Shown here one piece after another: positions 49,006 through 61,066 of a DNA stretch of 64,000 nt (its first letter is position 1; each line of letters opens with the position of its first letter). The notes below the pieces were generated by a model. It had not been told where the DNA came from and searched no databases. It saw only the letters and a list, made by a program, of their open reading frames with translations. Location of the stretch: NCBI GenBank assembly GCA_026826555.1, contig JAKSZT010054308.1, positions 638,427 through 702,426 on the forward strand, read 5' to 3'. The position numbers and the translations under genes are program-made. Source of the stretch: Tolypeutes matacus (lineage: Eukaryota; Chordata; Mammalia; Cingulata; Chlamyphoridae).

Positions 49006-49329
49006 ATATGTAGAGAGGCATGTATATTTTATTCTAAATAGTATATACTATTTAAATATTCCATTATTTGAAAGAAAATTATTTTTAGAAATAGGTTTAT
49101 TATATATGTGGATTTTTATTATAAATATGAATACACACACACGTGTGTGTGTGTGTAGAAGAAGAAAAAGAGGGATGATTATAAAAATTTGCTGTAATTC
49201 TTTACTAAGTTGATTATGCCTATGGTAGCCTAATTTTTTAATTGAAACCACTCTACCTAATGACTGATTACTTGGATTGCAAAAGAATAGTTTAGAAATA
49301 AATTAATGATAATTCTTTAAAAACCTATT

Positions 49330-49810
49330 AAGTTTATAAATCTCATGACTTCTCAAATGGTAAGTAAGAAAATCCAAGAAGATGACTTTAGGAAAGAATC
49401 AAAACAAGTACAGTAATCTTGGCTGTTATCTGATATAAGAGTTGGCAGGCAGGCTTTAGAAATGAGGTGAGCTGGTCTCATCTTCCAAACATCCTTGCCT
49501 TCTGCCCTTTCTGCTACCAAAGTTTTAAGATCTAATATTATTCTATGTATGTTACAACCACAGCAGAACTTCCAGCAGATGATGGTGACCCTAGAAAATC
49601 AAAGAAGTTGGATGGGGAGAGGAGGAAGGAAACAAGCTAAATGAGAAGGTCTCTGGCATGGGTGATTGTGCATAAAAATGTGAGGGACTTCTTTTTTGCT
49701 TATATTATTCCTATCTGTTTCTCTTTGTTAATTAAATAATAATAGTGAAAATAATAACAACAATACTGTTTATTGTAGTTTTACTGTGTGGCAAATACTA
49801 TGCTCATCAA
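49330..49810. repeat. Duplicated SPRR spacer, copy 2
   Basis: 'gacttctcaaatggtaagta', 'gaatcaaaacaagta' and 'cataaaaatgtgagggactt' mirror 41980-42830 in the same order and end in the same MIR. It lacks the dimeric SINE, so that SINE came after the duplication. Confidence 0.65.
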
Positions 49811-50640
49811 GGAAAAGAGAAATAACCAAATAACCCAGGTAATTAGGAAACGTTAATTTTTATATGAAAGCAAAAGCTAATAAATATAAAAACTATGAAA
49901 TTTAAAATCAATTTTTTAACCATGATTATCAATGAATGCTAAAATTCACCACGTAAATTTAGATACAGAACTTGATAATCACATCAGTGAATAGTATAGC
50001 TAGTGCCAAACTATAGATTACTTCTGCCGATGGATACAAAGGGGAAATGTAGCGTTACAGTCCAGGGGAATCACTGTGAGCACTTAACGGCTGGGATCTC
50101 TGTTGGCATCACTGACAGTACGACAGCAGGATACCTGGGCCACTTATGTGATCACGGTTAACTTTAATGTAGGCATGACTTTAGAGCGCTGAAAACAAAG
50201 GATAGAAGAACAAATTAAATTGTATCACAAGGAAATAACCAGATGAATGTAGAAAGTGAGACATTTTTAAATAAGTTAATATTATGAAAAAAAGGTGAAG
50301 ACTTTAGACTGTTCTAGATTGCTAAAAAAAAATAAAAGCTGTAACAACCAAATGCAATTTGTTATGATGATGTGATTGTGATTCAAACAACCCACTATAA
50401 ATAAAATTTTGAGACAATTGAGAAAATTTTAAATATGGACTGCTATTATAATTATCATCAATTGTATTATGATCATGACATTTTGGTTTTGCAGGTAATC
50501 TTCCTTATTTTTAAAAAAATGCCTACTGAAGCATTTGGTGAAAAAGCCATATTCTTTGCAATTTACTTAAAATATTTTGAAAAACAAAGAAAGACGAAGG
50601 AAATATAAAAAATGTACACATCAGTTGAATCTAGGTGTTA
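49811..50640. other. Unassigned AT-rich DNA
   Basis: No gene and no confident repeat. 50465-50600 may be a very old LINE trace. Confidence 0.4.
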
Positions 50641-51060
50641 GATATATTGGTCTTTGGGATATTCAAAACTACATAATGAAACGCCAAATGTAAAAAGAAT
50701 AGCATCAGGAAACATATAGTATCTAAGAATACTCTATGTAAATAGTATTTACAAAAGATATATAAAAAACTTTATAGGAGAAATTATAAGACTTTATTTA
50801 GATACATAGAGAAAGAACAAATGAATGGAGGAATAAAACATGTTCCATAGACTGGAATTCTCAATATTGCAAAGTGTCAGTAATCCCAAAGGAAATGGCA
50901 GTACATTTTTTGTATCTGAAACTTGGCAAAGTAATTCTGAAGCTTCAATGGATTGAAAAAGGAAAAAAACAGCCCAGATATTTAAAAATAAAGAGTAAGC
51001 TCAGTGTTTAACCAGATATGAAGAATTTTCAAAAAGTTGTGATAATAAGGACATTTAGTC
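50641..51060 (+). repeat. Old L1 ORF2 relic
   Basis: The region follows the L1 ORF2 stretch after the reverse transcriptase ('tccatagactggaattctca' near 50846, then 'gaaaaaggaaaaaaacagcc'). It is heavily mutated. Confidence 0.5.
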
Positions 51061-51103
51061 CAGGCATGGAGTAAACAAAAAGACAAGGCAAAGAAGGGAC
51101 TTT

Positions 51104-51210
51104 GGGGGAGCGGATGTGGCTCAAGTGGTTGAGTGCCTGGCTCCCACGTGGGAGGTCCCAGGTTCAATCCCAGGCCCCCGGGAACTCAAAAGAAAAAAAA
51201 AAAAAAAACT
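51104..51210 (+). mobile_element. Short DAS-type SINE
   Basis: GGGGAGCGGATGTGGCTCAAG and box-B-like GGTTCAATCCC precede an A-rich tail. AGGGACTTT at 51095-51103 and 51211-51219 is a perfect 9-bp duplication. Confidence 0.93.
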
Positions 51211-51219
51211 AGGGACTTT

Positions 51220-51600
51220 CAGTAAATGGCCCCTTTGGCTGTGCCTTTGCAGATGCTGTTCCCTCTCCCTGAAACAGTCTAGCCCCAGACAGCCCCATGA
51301 ACTGCCAGGCCAGTTTCCAAATGCTGGCAATCCTCTTTAAGAGCAGTGCTGCCACGAAACAGCATCAACAATAGCCTCTCTTCTGTCTTTTATATTTATT
51401 CACAGCATGCATCACTTCCTAACTTTTATTAAATATTTAATTTAAATCTTTGTGCATTCACAGATGGTCTATATCGCCCTCAGGATATACTCCATGGGGG
51501 CAGGAGCTTTGTATGGTCAGCACTTTTTGCATACAAACACCTAGAACAGGGCCTGGCCCTGGGAGGCCATCAGAAAATAGTTGTGAGTGAATGATTGAAT
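51220..51600 (+). repeat. L2 LINE 3' end, sense
   Basis: 'gctgtgcctttgcagatgct', 'ctccatgggggcaggagctt' and 'aacacctagaacagggcctg' occur in L2 order. The SINE at 51104 inserted beside or within it. Confidence 0.7.
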
Positions 51601-51619
51601 TACTGCCTTGACACTGAGC

Positions 51620-51740
51620 TGAAAATAAAGCTTCCCATTTTACAGATTTGGAAACCAAAGTTGAGAGAGTTTAAATAAACTTTCTAAAGTCACACAGATA
51701 GAAATGGGTCAGAATAGATTTCAAACCAACAAAATAGGAT
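51620..51740 (-). repeat. MIR fragment, reverse
   Basis: 'cccattttacagatttggaa' and 'ctaaagtcacacagatagaa' are reversed MIR segments. Confidence 0.6.
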
Positions 51741-51869
51741 CCTTGATGCATCCAGAAAAGGACACAGTTCAAACCATACAGTCCTCAGTGACAGCAGTAC
51801 CTGAATCTGATCATTCAACAGGGAAGGAGGTAAATACAAATCTGATGTGACAGAATGGGACACAGGAAA

Positions 51870-54460
51870 CTTTTAAAGAAATTGGCATTACACTATGAAA
51901 CTTGGTACTTTTCAAAAAAATTTAAAAAAAAATTTTTTTAAAGATACTTAGATTACATAAATGTTACACAAAAAAATATAAGGATTCCCATACGCCCTAC
52001 CTCCCATACCTCCCACAACATCCCACATAAACATCCTTCCTTAGTGTGGCACATTAATTGCAATTGATAGACACATCCTGAGTCTTTGCCATTAAGCATG
52101 GACCATAGTTCACATTGTAGACCATACTCTGTCCCACACAGTTCTGCATGTTATATGCTGATGTAAAATAGCCTATATCTGTCATTGCAATGTCACTCAG
52201 GACAATTCCCAAGTCCTGAAAAAGCCCCTGTATTACAACTGCTTTTCCTTCTCCCTGCCCCAGAGCTGCCAGTGGCCACTGGCTCCACATCAATGTTGTA
52301 ATTTCTTCCATTGCTTGAATCACAATGTCTATAGCAGAATACCAGTAAGTCCACTCTAGTCCATAGCTCCTCCCCCCATCCTGAGGAGTCTGGGATGGTG
52401 ACGAGCACTCCACCTCCAAGTGAAGGGGTCTTATATCCCATGGGGAAGATGGATGGGATTATCCTGCTTGCAGCTGCAGACTTTCTCCATTCCCTGGGAT
52501 GGCCGTTGTCCATCATCATCTCCCCACCAGTTGTCCTGGGTGAGTCCAATGAGCTGTAGAGTAGGAGTTGCTCCTTCACGGAGATTCCAGGCCCAGCTGG
52601 CACATGGATAGTCCAAAGACTCAAGTCTCTGGACATACACCTACAAACTCCAGCACCAAGTATAGGTTTGAATAGAAGGGACAGATGAGCCATGTGCAGG
52701 GAAGACATAGTTGAGTCCAACTCTGTCACTCTCAGGAGCACAAACTCCAAAGGAGGGCCCACTGGCAAGACACCAAACTCCAGAGCTATCTGCCCTGACA
52801 TCGGACCTGGGTGTCTCCAAAGTCCTGAGGAGCCCCACTATTTGGGGTGATATCCACTTTGGAATTCTGTGAGATCCTACTGAGATGTGCATAAGCATTA
52901 CCTCTGGGATGACCTCCCGGCTCACTTTGAAGTCTCTTAGCCATATAAACTCATTTGTCTTTACCTTTTGCCCCTTTTATTCAATGTCTTTTTCCAGTCG
53001 CATTGCCAGTTAGTGCTTGGTAGCGATCCCTCGGTGCCAGGGAGGCTCATCCCCAAGAGTCATGTCCCACACTGGGAGGAAGGTAATGCATTCATATGCT
53101 GAGTTTGGCTTAAAGAGAGGCCACATTTCAGCAACAAGGAGGCTCTCAGGAGGCATCCTTTAGGCACCCCTTAACCATAACCTAAGTTTCAATTTCAAGA
53201 ACAAAGACTAGTAAGGGTAGTCATCAATATCAAGGGCCCATCAGTGGACAATCCTCCCTCGCCAGTCACTGCCCTGCACTTGAGGGACTGTTGCTACTCC
53301 CTTAGAGAATGTGGCAGAGATCTCCAGGATGGGAATTCAGTATTCTCTCATTTATTTAGTGATTTTCCATCCACTGTGACAATGCCCCGTGAACATTTGA
53401 ACATTTTATATGCCTTATATTTATGCTCAGGTGAACTTCCTCCCATGCATCCCCCATTCCTCATACCTCACACCAATGATCCTCCCCTGCCCCAGTTGTA
53501 ACCCTTCTGTGATCCAAAGCTTCTTCAAAGATGAAGCCATTACAGTAGCTGAATACAATTAATAGGAAAATGAAATAATGATAAGTTTAAATGTAAGAGA
53601 TAAAATACATTAAAAAAATTAAAAAACTAAAAATTAAATTAAATTAAAAGATTGGGATATTAAAAAAGTGAAAAATAAAAAAAAATTTTTTTTTGACCTT
53701 TTGCCTTTCATCATTGCAATATCTAGTTTCCAGTCTGTACCATGACACATTCCCCCTCTCATTCCCCAGTGTCTCACTATTTTTCATTTTGTTTTCAAAT
53801 AAATTTTAGGTCACAGCAAAGTCACACACAGAATACAGGAGACTGTCATATACCCAACATCGTAACTCTTTCTTCCCCGACCCCCATATTAATACCTTTT
53901 TATATGTGGATGGTAACATTGTTATAACTGATATACAAATAGTGAAACATAGCTACTAGACACGGTCAATGGTTTACACTATGGTTAACATTTTAGACCA
54001 TACACTTTTTTATAAATTTTGATCATATATACCATATCCTGTGTCCATCGCTGTATGGCAATGAAGAACATTTCCACTGACCACTAAATACTCCCTGTTT
54101 AATCTATTCTATTCCTCCCTCCCATCCCCCCGGGGCCCACGAGGACTCCCTGGCTTGACTCATTGGATGACAAGATTCATAGTTACATGTAACAAGAGGT
54201 CTTTAGACAGGTGGGAGTCTGTCAAGAGCAAGGGTGGTTCCTAATAGGGGATAACAAACCAGTGCGCCAAGACTTCTTGTTGCATGTAACTTGGTACTTT
54301 TTTAAAGAAGAAAAGATATATTTGCTCTGAGGATAGAAATCACTTCTCAAACCACAAAGTGAGATCACGTGATGCTATGTTGCAAGAATATTGTTCTTGA
54401 TCTTGTACTCATTCTTCTAAGGCTTTGGAAATCTTGGCATTGCTAAGCATGGCTGTATTT
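51870..54460 (-). pseudogene. SPRR2 3'-UTR relic (unit D), split by an L1
   Basis: With the L1 at 51913-54287 removed, the flanks join as 'cactatgaaacttggtactt' followed by 'ttaaagaagaaaag' and then 'attcttctaaggctttggaaa'. This matches the unit B 3' end in order ('tactatgaaacctag', then 'tttcttctaaggctctggga' at 44889-44908). The AATAAA is lost. No SPRR2 coding repeat is seen upstream of it (54460-54800), so only the tail of the unit survives. Confidence 0.6.
51913..54287 (-). mobile_element. L1 insertion, reverse (3' UTR-rich)
   Basis: AACTTGGTACTTTT at 51899-51912 and 54288-54301 is a perfect 14-bp target duplication. The T-rich end is at 51916-51942. Inside, 51940-53300 is the reverse of the same 3' UTR family as 16978-17893 and 62999-63846. 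An A-rich block near 53560-53690 separates it from a second L1-tail-like part (53700-54130), possibly an internal rearrangement. ORFs of up to 202 codons here are frames through the UTR with no domain. Confidence 0.8.
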
Positions 54461-55860
54461 TAGCATAGCCCAGAGGCAGAGGCATGGCTTCTATCAATGA
54501 GGTACCTACTTCAAGAACAAAGTGCCTCTCTGTTGACCATCACTTAAGGCAGGTGAGAGGCTGAGGGCTAGGAGGCCCCACACAGCTGGGGAACAGCTCA
54601 GGACTTGGAGGACACACTTATTTACCAAGCAAAATATGATCTGCATAGAAATTCCAAAAATGATGATGTTCAGTTTGATATCACAAAGCATGCTGGACTA
54701 GGGCTTTTCTCATAAAAAGCAAGACCTAGGTGCAGAGCCTGATGCATGTGGCATGTGGGGAATATGAGAAGTTCTCTAGCTGATCTTGTGTGAGATGGTG
54801 CCTGTCCCTGCCCTTCCAAACCTCCATCTCTTCATGTTCCCTGGTTATACAACTTGCTCCCCATTCAATCTCACCTCTTAGCAGCCAGTTTCGTGCCCTG
54901 GGATATCAGAGATTGAGGTTTGCCCACTTGTATACTCTGGCCATATCATAGCCTTCACATAACTTTCATCCCAGCTTTACATATATATTAGTTTTAGCAA
55001 GGCCTCAGCTTTCTGGGCCATAGACTGACATACTGGCTGCTTCTCCACATGACTCCTTGCAATGTACATTAACAAACTAATCTTTTTTTTGTATGGTCTT
55101 CATGATCTTGGTCCATTCTTGTACCACTATGCACACCAAGTCTTCTTCTATCATTTTCTTCAAAAAATTACACAAAATTTCTGAGTTACACAACTCTGGA
55201 AGGTCTCCCACTCTAGTTCACTAAATATTTTGCACTGTCTTTTCCTAAACTAATTAATTCAACTGATTCTTTACAATTTACTTTTTATTTCAAAAAACAT
55301 TTAGTGGTGCTCAGACTTTCTTGGCACACTGAAAGAATTGTTCTCTGTAACCTCTTACTCACACAATTCAATACATGGGCAACTTAACTTAAAAAAAGTG
55401 TGGTTGACACAGAAACCATTGATAATTTCTCAATATTGTAACTTAAACCACAGTAATAGTATTCACTGTCTCCACTTGCAGAAAATGTGAGTGGCTTGGC
55501 TATGCTATTATCAGTGGGTGCCACCACTGTGTGCCTTTAAGTGTGACCTAAACTCCCGGAAGCTCAGCTCATTAGCTGTAAATTTCAAAGGCAGTAACTA
55601 ACTCAAAGTTTTCTCCAAAGACTTACTAAGAAAATGAATCTAAACTCCAAGCATAATGCATATTATAAATGAGCTCCTTAGGTAGAAAAACACATACTTA
55701 TATTAACTAATCAGTAACTTAAAACATGTGCCAACATTTTAATAAAGAATGACACTCTTTAGATGCATTCCTCTAGCTGCTCCCACTACTAATTAGAAGG
55801 CATCAGTGTCTGGGTCTCGTTTCCCCTGAGAAAACCTCTTATGGTGATTGAAAATGATAT
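54461..55860. other. Unassigned DNA
   Basis: No gene recognised. It lies where the coding exon, intron and promoter of unit D would be expected, but no SPRR-like repeat, acceptor or TATA/donor pair is visible. Confidence 0.4.
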
Positions 55861-55930
55861 GACTTCATGGGAAAAAAATATATCTTGTTACCTGTGTTGG
55901 CAATGCCAATAAATTGAAGTGTGATTCACT

Positions 55931-55963
<33 letters not shown>
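55861..55963 (+). repeat. 3' end of an unidentified retrocopy with A30 tail
   Basis: AATAAA (about 55909-55914) is followed about 20 bases later by a run of about 30 A (55934-55963). This is the hallmark of a reverse-transcribed polyadenylated RNA. The parent is not recognised and the 5' limit is unknown. Confidence 0.5.
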
Positions 55964-55964
<1 letters not shown>

Positions 55965-57710
55965 CCTAACTCATAATGGATCAAGGACCTAAATATAAGA
56001 GCTAAAAAAACTATGAAATTCTTAGCAGATAACATAGAGGGAAATTTTAATGATTTGGGATTTGACAATGAAATTTTAGATGTCAAATCAAAAGGACAAG
56101 CAACAAAAGAAACAATAGATAAATTGGACTGCAATCAAAATTAAAAACCATGTGTGTCAAAGTCATTATCAAGACTGTGAAAAGACAAACGGTAGAATTG
56201 TAGAAAATAGTTGTAAACCATATATCAGATAAGGACTTAATATCCAGAATATATAAAGAGATTTTACAGCACAACAACAAATAGATAAAGCAACTCAGTT
56301 AAAAATGGGCCAAGGACTTAATACAACATGTTTTTCCAAAGAAGATATACAAATGGCCAGTAAATGTATGCCAAGATGCTCAACATCTTTAGCTATTAGG
56401 GAAATTCAAATAAATACAATGAGATACCATTTCACATCCACAAGCATGACTATTATTTAAAAACAAAACAAAACAGAAAATAACAAGAGTTGAAGAGGAT
56501 GCAGAGAAACTGAAACTCTAGTGCATTGTTGGTGGGAATATAAAATGGTGCAGCCAGTTTGGAAAGCAATACGGTGGTCAAATATAGAAACCATATGACC
56601 TGGCAATTCCACTTCTAAGAATATACCCAAAGAAAGTGAAAAGAGGGTCTCAACAGATACTTGTACACCAATGTTTATAGCAGCATTATTCACAATAGCC
56701 AAAGGTAGAAGCAATCCAAATGTCCATCAAAAGATGAGTGGGTAAACAAAATGGGGCACATACACTCAGGGTAATATTATTCGACCAGAAGAAAGAATGA
56801 ACTAATGAGACATACTATAATATGGAATAATGTTGAAAACATTATGCTCAGTGAAATAAGTAAAACATGTAATGACAAATATTGTGTGATGTCACTTATA
56901 AGAGATGTCTGTAGATAACAAATTTGCAAAGGCAGAAAGTAGATTAGAGGTCAACGGAATGGAGAAGAGGGAAAAGAAAGTATATCTTTGGTGGATATGG
57001 AATGTTTGTAAATAAAATTAATCTAGAATAACAATTAGTGAAACTAAATATAGGTCAGTAGAAGTTGTTCAAATGAAATATAAATAGGAGAAAAAGTGAA
57101 ATATAAAGAGTATGTAACATCCAAGATTTATGGTCTAACATAAATGTAATTGGAAACCCAGAAAAGAAGGGAAAGAATAAGACTGAAGAAATGTTTCAAA
57201 AGGTCATTGCCAAGGATTTTCTAAAATACATTTGGAAGATTAAATTTGCAAAAATAGCTAACACAAAATTTGAAAAAGATAAAAAAGGGATGACATACCA
57301 TTCCACATATCAAAAATATATCTAAAGCTGAAAGAATTAAAAGTGAGTTATGGCAGGAATAGATTAATTTGTTTTTAATACTACAGAATAGAGCTCAGAA
57401 ACCAAGCATGAATATGGGAACTTGGTGTATGATTGTTATGCTACTATAAATCAGTGGTGAATGGACAGAATAATCAGTAAACTTATGGAGAAAGCTGGCT
57501 TTCCTAATCTAATCTTTATACTTACTTTGTACTATAGACAAAAAGTACATATCAGATGGATTATAAATTAAACCTTCAAACTTACAAAAAACGTAGGATA
57601 TCCATACAAGCTTGAGATGGAAAAGACTTGCCTAAGCATGACCCAAGCAATGTAAAGTGAAAAGTATAAATTTGACCACATAAAAACTTAAAACTTATAT
57701 ATGACAAACA
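55964..57710 (+). mobile_element. 5'-truncated L1 (ORF2 end, 3' UTR) and older L1 DNA
   Basis: It opens 'ctaactcataatggatcaag' and follows L1 ORF2 to a 3' UTR near 57070, with 'gataccatttcacatccaca' at 56423-56442. From 57071 to 57710 an older L1-like stretch continues. Frames are broken. Confidence 0.7.
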
Positions 57711-59690
57711 ACAAATAAAAATGTAATAAAGATTGAATTGAACATTGGTGTGCAAATATTTGTTTGAGTCCCACTTTCAATTCCTTTGGTTGTATAATTA
57801 GAAGTGGTATTGCTGGATAATATGGTAATTATATACTTAACTTTCTGAGAAACCACCAAAAATCTTTTCCACAATAGCTACACCATTTTACATTCCAACC
57901 AATAATGAATGAGTGTTCCCATTTCTCCACATTCTCTCCAACACTTGTTATTTTCCATTTTTTAGTAGTAGCCAGTCTAGTGGGTGTGAAATGGAATCTC
58001 ATTATGCCTTTGATTTCCATTTCTCTAATGGCTAGTTGTGTAGAGCATCTTTTATGTGCTTTGGGCCATTTGTATATCTTCTTTGGAGAAATATCTACTA
58101 AAGTCTTTTTGCCCATTTTTAATTAGGTTGTTTGTCTTTTAGCTGTTGAGTTGTAGGATTTCTTTATATATTCTGGATATTAAACCCTTATCAGATATGC
58201 GGTTTACAAATAGTTCTCCCATCATATAGATTGTTGCTTTAGTTTTGTGATAAAGACCTTTGATGCATGAAGTTTTCAGTTTTGATGAAGTCCAATTTAT
58301 CTAATTTTTCTTTTGTTGTTTGTGCTTTGGGTGTAAAGTCTAAGAGACCATTAGTTGACATATGTCCTGAAGATGCTTCTGTATGTTTCCTTCTACAGGT
58401 TTTATAGTTTGTGTTCTTATATTCAGGTATTTGATCCATTTTGAGTTAATTTTTTAATATTATGTGAAGTAGAGTTCCATTTCCGTTCTTTGCATATATC
58501 CATATCCAATTTTCCCAAAATCATTTGTTTAAGAGACTACTGTTTCCCCATTGAGTGGACTTGGCACCCTTGTCAAAAATTAATTAGCCATAGACATGAT
58601 GGTTTATTTCTAAACTCTCAATTTGAGTCTATTGTTCCATTTATCAATCCTTGCGCCAGTATCATGTTATTTTAAATACTGTAACTGTTTTCAAAGTGGG
58701 AATTGTGAGTCCTCCAACTTCATTCTTCTTTTTCAAAATGGCTTTGGCTATTCAAGGCCCATTACCCTTCCATATACATTTGATGATTGACTTTTCCATT
58801 TCTGTAAAGAAGGCTATTGGAATTTTGATTGAGATTTCATGAATCTGTAAATTGTTTTGGATAGAACTGATGTCTTCACAATATTTAGTCTTCCAATCCA
58901 TTTCCTTAAGTGACAGGAGCTAGCAAAAGCAAACAAACCAACACAGAAAACATCTTTCACAATATTTGTAAATTGGCTGTTTTGGCTGCAGTTCTTTAGA
59001 GCTAGCTCTGCTATCAAGAAGATCAGTCTGAGGCAAATGTGAAGTGAGGCGTCCTCTCTGTCTTATCTGAGCCTGCATGGAGCCTGCTTCTTGCTCTAGA
59101 CTTGTGCTTTCTCATAGCCTTAGGAATCCCCATGTTTACAGAAATTTGTATGCCCCCTCTACTCCTTGTGAAATAGACTTTCTCTCCCTCCAGGGTGCCT
59201 ATTATATGACTTAAAACAGGTAATCATTTTCTCCAGGCCATTTTGACTTAATTGTTTCTTATACTGCTTTAGCAGTCTGCAATCTGCTTCTGCCTGCTAG
59301 ACAAGTTCTGGGAGGGTGAGCCCAAGATAAGTTTCCTGGCTCAATCTTTCAGACTTCCACCTGATTGATCAATACCAACATACAGTCATCACTGTATGTG
59401 CATAGAGGTTACTCTGCCCCCTCTGGAACAGGGCTAAGGACCTACAATGGGAGTGCAGGCTGGTTCCACACCACACTGGGGAGGGTGTGGGGAGACTACC
59501 ATAAGCTTCACCTACCATTTTTAAAGCTACATTTTCTTAATTCTGCATTCATCCAGTTATTGCAACCCTTGAACTGTTTTCCAGAGTTTTGAGAAAGATA
59601 GTTTTGCCAGTTTTTGCTTGTTGTTCAAAAATTCTCTGAGGAATGGAACCCTGAAGTATCTTACACTGCCATCTTGGTCAACCAGAATGC
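57711..59690 (-). mobile_element. L1, reverse: end of ORF2 joined to the 5' UTR
   Basis: 57735-58910 is reversed ORF2. From about 58920 to 59690 it is reversed 5' UTR, ending with the complement of 'ttgaccaagatggcagtgta'. That 5' UTR matches the start of L1-A (12510-12760). ORF1 and most of ORF2 are missing, so the element carries a large internal deletion. Confidence 0.75.
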
Positions 59691-60548
59691 GCATTTGTTA
59701 GTCTTTTTAAAATGCCTGTAATTGAATGTGGTAAACAACCGGAGAGGGTGAGTGCTTCATTACTAACTGATGAATGTTCCATTTCTTTCTTCCAGCAATG
59801 CAAGGCTTAATTAAAATATCATATCTTCAATTCTAAGCCTGCCAACCCATTTCCATCTGACACTGGGTATTCTATTGTATTAAATTCCTACAATAACCAT
59901 TGAGGTTGGTTACTATTACCCCAATTTTATAGAAGGGTGAGATGATCTATTAATTAGTCAAAGATCCCCTAGCTAAGTAAGTGAAGGAAGTGGGATTTCA
60001 ATTTAGGCTAGATGTTCTGGAAGCTAAAAATTCAATATAGACTGCCTCTCAAAAAGAAATCTGTAATGGTTTCTGTTGCCATAAAACATAAGGAAAAAAC
60101 AGGAAATGGTCACAGATTGCCAGAAACTAAGGAATCACAACAACTAAATGCAATGTGAGATCCTGGACTGGATCTTTGAACAGAAAGTGGACATTAGTAG
60201 AAAAACTGGAGAAACCTGAGTATACTTGAATAAAGCCTGCACCAATGTTCATTTCTTACTTTTGATAAATGTGCCTTGCTCATGAAAGCCATTAACATTA
60301 GGGAAAGCAGAGTCAAGGATATACAAATAAGCGAATATTCTCGCTGTCCTGATTTGGTGATAATCAGGGTAGGCTAAACATTCGCTATATTAGAAACCAT
60401 GTATGTGTCCCCAGACCTAGTTTTTCTCCCTAGGTCTGGTTTTTGGAATGCTGGTGATAAACTAAGCCTGATTTATTATATGACCATCCTGTATGTGAAA
60501 TGACTGTCAGTCTAGGTATCTTTGGTCAACCTTAAGAGATATAGCAGA
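59691..60548. other. Unassigned DNA containing a reversed MIR
   Basis: 59860-60015 is reversed MIR ('ctattaccccaattttatag' then 'cccctagctaagtaagtgaa'). The rest shows no gene. Confidence 0.5.
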
Positions 60549-61066
60549 GGGACGGATGTGGCTCAAATGGTTGGGCATCCATCTCTCATATGGAGGGACC
60601 TGGGTTCGATCTCCAGGACTTCCCGGTAAAAATTAAAAAAAGAAAAATATAGAAGGTGCGTGGGCCACCAGGCCCCGTGCGTGGGTGCACTGCCAGGCCC
60701 TGTGCACTGGTGCACCGCCAGGCCCTGCGAGCGGGTGAGCCCCCCAGGCCCCGTGAGCGGGTGCACCACCAGGCCCCGCGAGCCATGCAGCAAGATGATG
60801 ACGTAACAGGAGAGTGACACAAGGGAAAGCCAAGATGAGACACGCCGAAAAACCAGGAACTAAAGTGGCGCAGGAGGTAGGAAGCCTCTCTCCCACATCG
60901 GAGGTTCCGAGGACTGAATCCCAGTGAAGACAGGAGGAGAAGGATGAGAAGAGAGGGCAGGAAATGGACACAGAGAGGGCCAGCAAATGGACACAAAAAC
61001 AGCAAAAACAGGGGGGAGGAGGTAAAAATGCATAAAAGTAAATAAATAAATCCTTTAAAAAAGTAT
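60549..61066 (+). mobile_element. Dimeric DAS-type SINE with internal GC-rich minisatellite
   Basis: The first head (GGACGGATGTGGCTCAAATGG, box-B-like GGTTCGATC) and the second head (about 60860-60925, GAACTAAAGTGGCGCAGG) flank a GC-rich block at 60656-60784. That block holds five imperfect 21-26-bp units, most ending CCAGGCCCC or CCAGGCCCT. The tail has (AAAT)n. Minus-strand ORFs of up to 205 codons cross the repeat and are not genes. Confidence 0.88.

Noticed and set aside
52054..52925. Minus-strand ORFs of 121 and 202 codons
   Set aside because: They lie inside the reversed L1 3' UTR, overlap each other in different frames, and related copies at 16978 and 62999 do not keep them.
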